A DNA stretch of 43,682 nt. Source: Prevotellaceae bacterium UBA4359 (GTDB lineage: Bacteria > Bacteroidota > Bacteroidia > Bacteroidales > Bacteroidaceae). Numbering within the stretch: position 1 is the first letter of the stretch; every line of letters starts with the position of its first letter. Position numbers and translations under genes: made by a program. Of the stretch, positions 1-7,616 are shown piece after piece. The stretch lies in the NCBI GenBank assembly GCA_002393555.1, contig DGSP01000016.1, positions 1-43,682 of the forward strand, in the 5' to 3' direction. Under the pieces are notes generated by a model. The model made no database searches and had not been told where the DNA came from. It worked only from the letters and a program-made list of their open reading frames with translations.

Positions 1-101
1 GTTCCGATGTTTTTTATCTAAACACGAATTTCACGAATGAATACGAACCATGCGGATAGTATTCCTATCACTCGAAGCCGTGGACGGCGACGAATTTCAC
101 G

Positions 102-117
102 AACCATCCGGATGGTT
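102..117. repeat. 16-bp perfect palindrome
   Basis: The sequence AACCATCCGGATGGTT is its own reverse complement. It is flanked by ACGA on the left and TTCGT on the right, so the symmetry continues with a two-base offset. It lies in non-coding sequence far from any start codon and could be a hairpin or a protein-binding dyad. There is no further evidence for either. Confidence 0.6.
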
Positions 118-307
118 TTCGTGTTCTTCGTCGCACAGAAGGTGCTTTGTGTGATAGTTTCTTGTGCTGCATAGTTTTGTGTATATTCGCGTAATTGGCT
201 ACGCCGATCTAAAGGTTCGTGTTAAAATGAACAAGTTGTGTACTTCCGAAACTTGAGTATAATTAAAATTTGTGGATGAAATTATTTTAATTATGGTAAT
301 TTGTTTC

Positions 308-415
308 TTAAGTAGGTGAACAATAATAGTTTATATGATGCGGCAAGCCGCATTGTTTTTGGGGGACAATAATTTCCGATAATTCCCAATAATTGGTTCC
401 AATAATAATCATTGG
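308..415 (+). repeat. Dispersed palindromic repeat, copy 1 (degenerate)
   Basis: This segment begins TTAAGTAGGTGAACAA, contains the hairpin ATGCGGCAAGCCGCAT (338-353), and continues with ACAATAATTTCC...CCAATAATTGGTTCC. The same order of motifs occurs at 33386-33514, where the final palindrome is intact. In this copy the right arm is degraded. No open reading frame is associated with it. Two copies with the same internal order suggest a small non-autonomous repeat family. Confidence 0.7.
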
Positions 416-502
416 ACTAAACTATAATGATTATCCCAATTTGTTTCTAAGACAAAGCCACGAAGTACCCTAAGAAGCAATTGGGGTGTATCTCACGCAG
501 AA

Positions 503-552
503 AAGAAGACACCGAAAACGCAGAAAAAAGGACTCTGGAAAATATTATTCCT
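503..552 (+). repeat. Degenerate direct repeat flanking the winged-helix remnant (left copy)
   Basis: A purine-rich segment containing GACTCTGGAA is about 75 percent like 1005-1054, which contains GAAGACTCTGGAAGATTTTA. The two copies lie about 500 bp apart on either side of the remnant gene at 678-998. This kind of CACGGAAGACAC-like purine-rich intergenic repeat is common in Bacteroidales, so it may be background rather than the footprint of an insertion. Confidence 0.5.
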
Positions 553-649
553 TACAATAAAATCCGAAATAAATCACAGAATTAGCCCCCTAATAACCAA
601 ATAATTACATTATAAATACACTCTTTTTCAAGAAATATATTATAGAATC

Positions 650-680
650 TTGCCCAATCCAAAGAATAGTTGTAACTTTG
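650..680 (+). promoter_or_regulatory. Bacteroidetes-type promoter (TTG - 20 nt - TAACTTTG)
   Basis: TAACTTTG at 673-680 matches the TAnnTTTG -7 consensus of Bacteroidetes sigma-ABfr. A TTG at 650-652, 20 bases upstream, fits the -33 element. Transcription would begin near 686-690, inside the open frame of the following remnant. A start codon at the TTG of 678 would therefore be upstream of the transcript, and the first usable start is ATG 711. Confidence 0.6.
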
Positions 681-998
681 CACGGTGAAAGTTGTCCCAA
701 ACTGCTGGAAATGGGGTTGATAGCAGAGGATTCCTATTTTGGCTATGTCCTTTCTTCTCGATATTTGCTATATAAGCCCCATGTTAGGACCATTGCCCAG
801 CAATACGACATCAACCATATCCAAACTGTCTATTATGTGATACAACGCAACGGCGAAGCACCTATGAGTGACTTTGTTGCGGCATTCGACGGCATCCTGA
901 CGCAAAAGCAAGTGCGCAACCTCATTGAAGGTCTCTGCAAGACACCATTGATAACTTCTCATGGAAATGCACGGGCAACAAGGTATCATTGGGTATAA
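678..998 (+). pseudogene. Probable C-terminal remnant of an AlbA_2/COG2865-type winged-helix protein
   Basis: The frame encodes about 106 residues. The last 60 look like the C-terminal winged helix of the large ATP-binding/AlbA_2 transcriptional regulators (COG2865): a helix with TQKQVRNLIEGL followed by a wing ending TRYHWV. The part before it (GLIAEDSYFGYVLSSRYLL) resembles the segment that joins the ATPase-like part to this domain in those proteins. The AlbA_2 and ATP-binding parts are absent. The only in-frame start near the beginning is TTG 678, which sits inside a good promoter match, while ATG 711 would give 95 residues. A small DNA-binding protein expressed from that promoter is possible, but a truncated gene is the simpler reading. 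Family assignment is from pattern memory only. Confidence 0.45.
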
Positions 999-1004
999 TC
1001 AAAA

Positions 1005-1054
1005 AAAGGAGGCACAGAAAGCACGGAAAAGGAAGACTCTGGAAGATTTTATCC
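1005..1054 (+). repeat. Degenerate direct repeat (right copy)
   Basis: This is the partner of 503-552 and shares the core GACTCTGGAA and the following A/T-rich TTATCC-like end. It lies directly between the winged-helix remnant and the malQ promoter. Confidence 0.5.
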
Positions 1055-1095
1055 ATTTTTTTGAGCGGTAGGCACGATGATTCAACATTTTTATG

Positions 1096-1103
1096 TATTT
1101 TTG
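1096..1103 (+). promoter_or_regulatory. Candidate -7 element for malQ
   Basis: TATTTTTG matches TAnnTTTG and lies 29 bases upstream of the malQ ATG at 1133. No clear TTG is found at the expected -33 distance, so the match is moderate. Confidence 0.5.
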
Positions 1104-1132
1104 CACCAAGAATAAATAAATCTAAGAGAAAA

Positions 1133-3835
1133 ATGAAATTGCGTTTTGAGATAGAATACCGCACCCAATGGGGTGAGGAGTTGCGTGTGCAGTTGTGGAT
1201 GGTTGGGAAGAGCAACAGAAAGACGGCTGTGGATGAATATCGGTTGCAGACGAAAGATGGCCTGAGATGGAGCGGAGAGATGGAGTTGGACGTGCAGCAG
1301 CCTCCGAAGGGCGATGTGGTGGCTCTAGAGTATCAGTATGCCATGTGGCGCGACGGAGTGCTGGTGTGGACCGAATGGGAGGTGGCCCCTCACCGAGTGA
1401 CGTTAGACGGTATCACCGAACAATATGTGCTGAGCGACAAGTGGCGTCCCATCCCGGAGGACTTGCCGCTGTTTTCGTCGGCCTACACGGAGTGTGTGGG
1501 TGCGCAGCCGGACGGTAATGCACCGATTGACACGCTCTATTCTTCGACTCTGCAACTGCGTGTGGTGGAGCCTCGGCTCAAGAAAGGAGAATGGCTGGCT
1601 GTGTGTGGCAGCACTCCGCAATTGGGCGAGTGGGAACGACCACACCGGATGGCACTCATCAACCTGCAGGAATGGGCTCTGAACATCGATGCTGACATGT
1701 TGTTTGACGAGGCTGAATACAAATATGTGGTGGTGGATGGCGATGGACGCATCCTGCGATGGGAGGGAGGACTGAACCGCCGCCTACGCTGTCCGAAACT
1801 GCAACCCCGGCAGATGTGGGTCAAGACAGACGGGCAGGTGAGGTTGAACGGCGACAGTTGGAAAGTGGCTGGTGTGGTGATTCCCGTGTTTTCGCTGCGG
1901 TCGTCCAGGAGTTTTGGCGTGGGCGACTTTGGCGACCTGAAGTTGCTGATTCAGTGGGCGGTGCAGACGAAGATGCATGCCATACAGATACTGCCCATCA
2001 ACGACACAACAACGATGGGGTCCTGGCAGGATTCCTATCCCTATAATGCCATCTCGGTGTTTGCGCTGCATCCGCTCTACTGCGACCTGAATGCCTTGCC
2101 GAGGCTGAACGACCGTCTGGTGATGGAGAAGTTCATGATGAAGCAGCAGAAGATGAACGAGGCGAAGGAGATGGACTATGAGAAGGTGATTAGACTGAAA
2201 ATGGATTATCTGCGGAGAGCGTATGCCCAGGAGGGGAAGGAGGTGCTGGAGAGCGAGGGCTTCAAGGCATTTTTTGAGGAGAATAAAGACTGGTTGATTC
2301 CTTATGCCGCGTTTTCTTACTTGAGAGATTTGTACCAGACGGCAGAGTTCGCCCGATGGCCAGAATATAGCACTTACAACAAAAAGGACATTGAGCAGTT
2401 GGTGGCAAAAGACGGAAACGCCTACGAGGGTGTTGCGTTCTTCTATTATGTTCAGTATCAACTGCATCTGCAACTGAAGGAGGTGAGGGAGGAGGCTCGC
2501 AAGAAGGGCATCATCATCAAGGGCGACATTCCGATTGGCATTTCGCGCACGAGTGTGGAGGCATGGTCGGAGCCACATCTCTTCAATCTGGACGGACAGG
2601 CCGGCGCACCTCCCGACGATTTTTCAAAAAACGGGCAGAACTGGGGATTCCCCACCTACAACTGGGAGGCGATGGCACAGGATGGCTACCGCTGGTGGAT
2701 TCGCCGTTTCCAGAAGATGGCTGAATATTTCGATGCCTACAGGATAGACCACGTGCTGGGGTTCTTCCGCATCTGGGACATCCCGATGCACTCGGTACAC
2801 GGCCTGTTGGGACAGTTCTCACCGTCGCTGCCAATGACAGTGGACGAGATTGAGAGTTACGGCATGCGTTTCAACCCTGAACTCATGACTCGCCCCTACA
2901 TTGCCGACTGGACCCTGGAGAAGGTCTTTGGCTATCGTGCCGATTTGGTGAAGAGCATCTACCTGAAGCCACGCACCGACGGACGTTATGACCTGAGGGA
3001 TGAGTATGGCAGTCAGCGCAAGATTGAGGCTGCCTTTGCCGGCAAGACCGACGAGGACAGCATCGCCCTGAGGGATGGACTCTACGACCTGGCCTCGTGT
3101 GTGCTTTTTGTACCAGACAGAAGGCATCCCGACATGTATCACCCACGCATTGCGGCTCAGAAGGACTTTATCTACCAGTCGCTGCTGCAACACGAGAAGG
3201 AGGCATTTGACCGCCTGTATAATGACTACTTCTACAAGCGGCACAACCGCTTCTGGTACGAAGAGGCCATGCGGAAGTTGCCTGCACTGACCCAATCGAC
3301 CCGCATGCTGGTGTGTGCCGAAGACTTGGGCATGGTGCCAGAGAGTGTGGGATGGGTGATGAACGACTTGAGGATTCTTTCGTTGGAAATTCAGACAATG
3401 CCCAAATCGCCCTACCTGCAGTTTGGCCATCTGTGGGAGAACCCCTACAGGTCGGTGGCCACTATCTCTACACATGATATGCCGCCATTGCGCATGTGGT
3501 GGGATGAAGATGTGGAACGTGCACAGCAGTTCTACAACAATGCCCTCTATAAAGACGGGACGGCTCCCCACCCTGCTCCGGGATGGCTATGCGAGGAGAT
3601 TGTCTCGGCTCACCTTTTCTGTCCGTCGGCTCTGACGCTGCTGTCGCTGCAAGACTGGCTGTCGATGGATGAAACCCTTAGGTTGCCCGACCCGAACGGA
3701 GAGCGCATCAACATCCCGGCCAAGCCACGGCACTATTGGCGCTGGAGGATGCACCTGAGCATTGAGCAGTTGCTGAATGCTGAGCAGTTGAATCGGAAAA
3801 TGAGAGAGATGATTGAAAATTCGGGCAGAGGATGA
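1133..3835 (+). CDS. malQ: 4-alpha-glucanotransferase (GH77, DPE2-like with tandem CBM20)
   Basis: This 900-residue cytoplasmic enzyme moves alpha-1,4-glucan segments between maltose/maltodextrins and polysaccharide acceptors. Residues 1-240 hold two starch-binding CBM20-type modules (the second includes RVVEPRLKKGEWLAVCGSTPQLGEW). The remainder is a GH77 barrel. Catalytic residues visible are Asp539 in YRIDHVLGF, Glu730 in CAEDLGMVPESV and Asp782 in STHDMPPLR. The gap of about 190 residues between Asp539 and Glu730 is much longer than in short bacterial MalQ and matches the inserted domain of plant DPE2, a layout also usual in Bacteroidales. The ATG at 1133 was chosen over TTG 989 because homology begins at MKLRFEIEYRT and a -7 element lies just upstream. 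The DUF5715 gene follows after 7 bases, probably as an operon. Confidence 0.93.
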   Translation: MKLRFEIEYRTQWGEELRVQLWMVGKSNRKTAVDEYRLQTKDGLRWSGEMELDVQQPPKGDVVALEYQYAMWRDGVLVWTEWEVAPHRVTLDGITEQYVLSDKWRPIPEDLPLFSSAYTECVGAQPDGNAPIDTLYSSTLQLRVVEPRLKKGEWLAVCGSTPQLGEWERPHRMALINLQEWALNIDADMLFDEAEYKYVVVDGDGRILRWEGGLNRRLRCPKLQPRQMWVKTDGQVRLNGDSWKVAGVVIPVFSLRSSRSFGVGDFGDLKLLIQWAVQTKMHAIQILPINDTTTMGSWQDSYPYNAISVFALHPLYCDLNALPRLNDRLVMEKFMMKQQKMNEAKEMDYEKVIRLKMDYLRRAYAQEGKEVLESEGFKAFFEENKDWLIPYAAFSYLRDLYQTAEFARWPEYSTYNKKDIEQLVAKDGNAYEGVAFFYYVQYQLHLQLKEVREEARKKGIIIKGDIPIGISRTSVEAWSEPHLFNLDGQAGAPPDDFSKNGQNWGFPTYNWEAMAQDGYRWWIRRFQKMAEYFDAYRIDHVLGFFRIWDIPMHSVHGLLGQFSPSLPMTVDEIESYGMRFNPELMTRPYIADWTLEKVFGYRADLVKSIYLKPRTDGRYDLRDEYGSQRKIEAAFAGKTDEDSIALRDGLYDLASCVLFVPDRRHPDMYHPRIAAQKDFIYQSLLQHEKEAFDRLYNDYFYKRHNRFWYEEAMRKLPALTQSTRMLVCAEDLGMVPESVGWVMNDLRILSLEIQTMPKSPYLQFGHLWENPYRSVATISTHDMPPLRMWWDEDVERAQQFYNNALYKDGTAPHPAPGWLCEEIVSAHLFCPSALTLLSLQDWLSMDETLRLPDPNGERINIPAKPRHYWRWRMHLSIEQLLNAEQLNRKMREMIENSGRG

Positions 3836-3842
3836 GGGAGGA

Positions 3843-4799
3843 ATGAAGAAAATGGAAAAGAAAAAGAAAAAATATAGCCAGTGGAAATTCCTCGTCGCTT
3901 TCACAGTCGTGACAGGTCTTTTCGCTGGGGTGCGCCATGTGTTTGGCATCGAGGTGCCTATGCACGTGGAGACATCTGTTCCGGCAGGACTGATGACACA
4001 AACGGAAGAAAGCACAAGATTACAGGAGGAAGAGAACGGAATGGCAGCAGAGGATGGAGATGCGGCAAAGGTACTGCTGGCCATGGAGGAGTCTGATGAC
4101 ACCGAACCAGACATGGATTGGGAAGAAACAGACCCACTGCTGGAGGATTCTTCGCAGGACACGACGGAGATGGCTGACGGCAATGGGGAAATGACAGATT
4201 CGGCAGCAAGGGAAGCAGGCGGACACCGTGTACGAGGTGTGTGGAGTTATGCTGATTGTTTCCCCGACATTCAAGAAGTGCAGATTGTGGCGGCACAGAA
4301 GCACGGCATCACTCCTGTGAGAAACAGAAGGGAGGCCGAGGTGCTGGTGAAACAGCACAAGTTGGTCAACATCAGCCACTCACCGTTCTATTCCATCGAC
4401 CGGCTCACACATTCCATCCCTTATCTGGTGCCACGGGCACAACATCTGCTGAACACCATCTGCTTGAATTTCATCGACTCTTGCCAGGTGAAAGGGCTAC
4501 CTCTCCACATGCCCATCGTGACCTCGGTGTTGCGCACGACCGACGATGTGTCGAACCTGCAACGTGGCAACAAGAACGCCACCACCAACTCCTGCCATTG
4601 TTATGGCACAACGGTGGATATTGCCTACAACAAGTTTATGCCCATCACGGGAGCCTACGAGTCGGATGCCGCCTTGCTCAGATGGAATGAAACGATGAAG
4701 CAGGTGCTTTCAGAGGTGCTGCACGACTTGAGGAGACAAGGGAAATGCTACGTGAAGTATGAACGGAAACAGGGCTGTTTCCACCTCACCTGCAGGTAA
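3843..4799 (+). CDS. DUF5715 family protein, M15 peptidase-like
   Basis: This protein has 318 residues, with a basic N-terminus and a single hydrophobic segment at about 14-30, so it is exported or membrane-anchored. An acidic, low-complexity linker (about 40-125) precedes the conserved part. Two features recall zinc D-Ala-D-Ala peptidases of family M15: the SxHxxGxxxD motif (S250, H252, G255, D259 in NSCHCYGTTVD) and a third possible ligand, His314, close to the C-terminus in GCFHLTCR. A role in peptidoglycan trimming is therefore plausible but is inference. The start is ATG 3843. ATG 3852 is an alternative that sits about 10 bases after the GGGAGG at 3836-3841, a better Shine-Dalgarno distance. 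The gene lies 7 bases after malQ and converges on the DNA methyltransferase gene. Confidence 0.75.
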   Translation: MKKMEKKKKKYSQWKFLVAFTVVTGLFAGVRHVFGIEVPMHVETSVPAGLMTQTEESTRLQEEENGMAAEDGDAAKVLLAMEESDDTEPDMDWEETDPLLEDSSQDTTEMADGNGEMTDSAAREAGGHRVRGVWSYADCFPDIQEVQIVAAQKHGITPVRNRREAEVLVKQHKLVNISHSPFYSIDRLTHSIPYLVPRAQHLLNTICLNFIDSCQVKGLPLHMPIVTSVLRTTDDVSNLQRGNKNATTNSCHCYGTTVDIAYNKFMPITGAYESDAALLRWNETMKQVLSEVLHDLRRQGKCYVKYERKQGCFHLTCR

Positions 4800-4800
4800 G

Positions 4801-4825
4801 CCCCTCGCAATAACCCCAAGAGGGG
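4801..4825. terminator. Weak hairpin between convergent genes
   Basis: CCCCTC at 4801-4806 pairs with GAGGGG at 4820-4825 across a 13-base loop. It lies in the 34-base gap between the convergent DUF5715 and methyltransferase genes. There is no T-run on either side, so it is only a candidate bidirectional terminator. Confidence 0.3.
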
Positions 4826-4833
4826 ATTCCGCC

Positions 4834-6195
4834 TCAACTGCAGGCAAGAAGCCTTCGGGCAATCATCTCCACCACATCAGCGTTGACGGCATTGCCAAGT
4901 GCCTTGAACTTCTGTACCCGGGAAAGGGTGCCAAAGTTGAGTTCCTGCATGGATTGGATGCGGGCGGCCTCGTTGTGGGAGATGTAGCGACCCCAACGGA
5001 AGTCTTCGGGTGTGTATGGTTTTCCCTGTTTGTCGAGTGCCCCTTTGGAGGGATAGGGTACAAAAGGAAGAATGGGGGTAGCCGTGGTACAAAGGGTGAT
5101 GGTGGGAATGTAGTTCATCGAACGGATGCGTATGCCTGATGGACGCAGTTGGATGACATGGTTCTTAAAGTTCCAGTCCTGGTTCGTACTCCACTCCAGC
5201 ATGCGCTGGGTGCGGGGAAATTTCCGAATCTTTTTCAGCCACGGGTCTATCCAGTCTTTGTGACGCTGGTACATCTCGCGGTTCTGGCGAATGAGAACTT
5301 TCTTAAATTCGGGATAGGTGTCTTCATACTTCGTCTTCCGCATATAGAATGGAAGACCAGCAATCAGTTCCTCACGTGTTTCACCTTCAAGCACTTGACC
5401 ATAAGAACCACGATGACCACGCAATTGCTCCAAGGGCTGGAAGGCAGGAGGAATTTCTTCGAAATCGTAGTCGGCTCCAAACTCCATCGTGAAGATGCAA
5501 TGGGATGGCATGTAGCCATCGCGCTTGGTCACATTATAGACAAACTCCTGCCATGCGTCGAAGACAGGATGAAGCCCACGCCGAACGGCCTGCACATGGT
5601 CGTTGTCATCGAAATCGACAATGCTGCGCACATCGCTGGGAGCATGAGGGTCGGTACGGTAGAAATGAAACTTTTGCAGTCCGCTGACACCCTGTTCATT
5701 GCGCAACATTCCGACGATGTAGAAACGCGGACGATGCTGAGGAACCCCGAACTCATGAGGAGAAAAAATATGCGCACGGATGTCATAGCCAAGAGAGTCG
5801 AGTTTGTGCTGAATGATTTTCCAAGTGCGTCCTCCGTCATGACCAGGCAAAGCAGAAACATTCTCCAGAAAGATGTACTTGGGGTGATGGTAGTTCAAGA
5901 CACGGCAGATTTCATCGAAAAGGTTGCCACGTCCCAACTCGTCGTCAAACCCCTGCTTCTTGCCTGAGAAAGAAAAGGGCTGACAAGGGAAACCAGCACA
6001 GAGCACCTCATGCGGAGGGATGTCTGCCTCCGCTATTTTCGTGATGTCACCATGAATAGGGACATTAGGGAAATTGAGTCTATACAGTTCTTGCAACTTG
6101 GGCTGTATTTCGGATGCGAAGACACACTCATGCCCCAAACGAGAAAGGGCAAGATGGAATCCCCCAAGACCGGCAAACAAATCGATGAATTTCAT
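4834..6195 (-). CDS. DNA (cytosine-5-)-methyltransferase, solitary
   Basis: This 453-residue protein has the ordered motifs of C5 cytosine methyltransferases. Motif I is DLFAGLGGF (5-13), the SAM site. Motif IV is GFPCQPFS with nucleophile Cys71. Motif VI is ENV (111-113), motif VIII is QHRPRFYIVG (153-162), and a C-terminal motif X is GNAVNADVVEMI. The long variable part between VIII and X (about 165-400) would be the target-recognition region, and I cannot predict the site recognised. No restriction endonuclease or vsr gene is adjacent, so it is an orphan enzyme as far as this window shows. Its ATG overlaps the stop codon of the symporter gene as ATGA, so the two are very likely translationally coupled. 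Base composition looks like that of the neighbours. Confidence 0.92.
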   Translation of the reverse strand: MKFIDLFAGLGGFHLALSRLGHECVFASEIQPKLQELYRLNFPNVPIHGDITKIAEADIPPHEVLCAGFPCQPFSFSGKKQGFDDELGRGNLFDEICRVLNYHHPKYIFLENVSALPGHDGGRTWKIIQHKLDSLGYDIRAHIFSPHEFGVPQHRPRFYIVGMLRNEQGVSGLQKFHFYRTDPHAPSDVRSIVDFDDNDHVQAVRRGLHPVFDAWQEFVYNVTKRDGYMPSHCIFTMEFGADYDFEEIPPAFQPLEQLRGHRGSYGQVLEGETREELIAGLPFYMRKTKYEDTYPEFKKVLIRQNREMYQRHKDWIDPWLKKIRKFPRTQRMLEWSTNQDWNFKNHVIQLRPSGIRIRSMNYIPTITLCTTATPILPFVPYPSKGALDKQGKPYTPEDFRWGRYISHNEAARIQSMQELNFGTLSRVQKFKALGNAVNADVVEMIARRLLACS

Positions 6196-7607
6196 TTTCT
6201 TGATACAATCATTAATCCGATGAAGGTTAATAAGCCATTGAACATCAGCATCTCATAGCCAAACTGATAGCCAGTGAGATAGCCGACGACGTGGCTGATG
6301 GCCAAGCAGATGAGCGGTGAAGCGATGGCGATATAAGGCACAAAGGCTTCCCGAGGTTTCCGTTGGGTGAACAGACCAAAGGAGAACAGGCCAAGAAGCG
6401 GACCATAGGTGTAGGACACTAAGGTGTAAATGAGGTCCATCACACTGCCCGAGCCAATTTCATTGAATATCAATGTGACCACCACAAAAGCAAGGAGCAT
6501 GCAGAGGTGGACACGCTTACGCATCTTCTCGTCTTTTTCCTTTTCCAAAATATCGATGCAGAAACTGGTGGTCATGGCAGTCATGGCCGAGTCGGCTGAA
6601 GAGAAAGCACTGGCAATGACCCCGATGGTGAAGAAGATGAGGCAGGCTGTGCCTAACGTGCCATCGAGAACGATGCCAGCCAAAAGGTCATCACCTTTGG
6701 CAGGAAGCGGAAGACCCTGCTGCTGATAGAGAAGCAGCAACAAGACACCCAACGCAAGGAAGAGGAAGTTGACCGGCACGAAGAGGAGTCCGTAGGAACA
6801 CATGTCTTTCTGTGCCGAACGGAGGTTCTTGCAAGTGAGATTCTTCTGCATCATGTCCTGGTCGAGTCCCGTCATGACAATCACGATGAAAACACCCGAC
6901 AAGAACTGTTTCCAGAAATTCTGCTTCGATGCCCAATCGCCAAACTCGAACATGCGCGAATGGGGGTCGTTCCATACAACCGACATGGCTTGCAGAAAGT
7001 TCAGGTCAAGCATGCTTGCCACTTTCAGCAGAATCAGCACCAGCGCCAACAACAAACACGCAGTCTGGACAAAGTCCGTCCACACCAAAGTGCGGATACC
7101 TCCCTTGCGGGTGTAGAGCCAAATCAGGAACAAAGCCACCAGCACCACCACAGGATAGGGAACCGTGAAAGTGTCGGCAAGACACAACTGCACAATCCGA
7201 CAAACCACATAAAACTTGGCGGCAGCACCCAAGAGTTTGCTGAAGACAAAGAACGAAGCCCCGGTCTTGTAACTGGTTCTGCCCAAACGGTAGTCTAGGT
7301 AGGTGTAAATGGAGGTGAGGTGATAGCGGTAGTAAAGAGGTAAAAGCACGAAGGAGACGATGGCATATCCCAACACAAACCCCAAGCACATCTGCATGTA
7401 GGTCATGTCGATGCCCATCACCCACCCCGGCACACCGATGAACGTCAGCCCAGAGATGCTGGCTCCCACCATGCCGAAAGCCACGAGGGGCCACGGAGAC
7501 TGACGGTTGCCCGTGAAAAAAGCGGCATTGCCACCTCTCTTGCCAACAAGGTTGGAGAGAAGCAGCAACACACAAAAGTATAATATAACAGTAATGAGAA
7601 CCAGCAT
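6192..7607 (-). CDS. Sodium:solute symporter family protein (SSS/SLC5)
   Basis: This integral membrane protein of 471 residues has about 13 hydrophobic segments. It carries typical SSS features: an early segment with GKRGGNAAFFTGNRQSPW followed by GMVGASISGLTFIGVPGW, and a middle segment with TDFVQT and GLDQDMMQKNLTCKN. It would take up an organic solute with sodium. The substrate is not evident. The ATG at 7607 is preferred over GTG 7616 because an AGGTGGGG Shine-Dalgarno-like stretch lies just upstream of it and GTG 7616 directly abuts the preceding stop. It lies between the double sensor kinase gene (stop at 7617) and the methyltransferase gene (4-base overlap), so the three form one unit. 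Confidence 0.88.
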   Translation of the reverse strand: MLVLITVILYFCVLLLLSNLVGKRGGNAAFFTGNRQSPWPLVAFGMVGASISGLTFIGVPGWVMGIDMTYMQMCLGFVLGYAIVSFVLLPLYYRYHLTSIYTYLDYRLGRTSYKTGASFFVFSKLLGAAAKFYVVCRIVQLCLADTFTVPYPVVVLVALFLIWLYTRKGGIRTLVWTDFVQTACLLLALVLILLKVASMLDLNFLQAMSVVWNDPHSRMFEFGDWASKQNFWKQFLSGVFIVIVMTGLDQDMMQKNLTCKNLRSAQKDMCSYGLLFVPVNFLFLALGVLLLLLYQQQGLPLPAKGDDLLAGIVLDGTLGTACLIFFTIGVIASAFSSADSAMTAMTTSFCIDILEKEKDEKMRKRVHLCMLLAFVVVTLIFNEIGSGSVMDLIYTLVSYTYGPLLGLFSFGLFTQRKPREAFVPYIAIASPLICLAISHVVGYLTGYQFGYEMLMFNGLLTFIGLMIVSRK

Positions 7608-7616
7608 CAACCCCAC

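Larger units (their letters stand above)
1..649. other. Gene-poor, repeat-rich leader region
   Basis: I see no convincing coding region on either strand here. The stretch holds several copies of the word CACGAA/ACGAAT (for example near 22-50 and 88-103), a perfect 16-bp palindrome at 102-117, an 11-bp inverted repeat (ATAATTAAAAT at 259-269 with its complement at 284-294), a copy of a dispersed palindromic repeat at 308-415, and one half of a degenerate direct repeat at 503-552. Similar ACGAAT-rich sequence recurs near 25500-25590 and 43440-43530, so this looks like accumulated intergenic repeat rather than a decayed single gene. Confidence 0.6.

Noticed and set aside
4834..6195. Restriction-modification or defence system
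   Set aside because: Only the methyltransferase is present. The neighbours are a symporter and a DUF5715 gene, with no endonuclease, helicase or vsr-like gene nearby.
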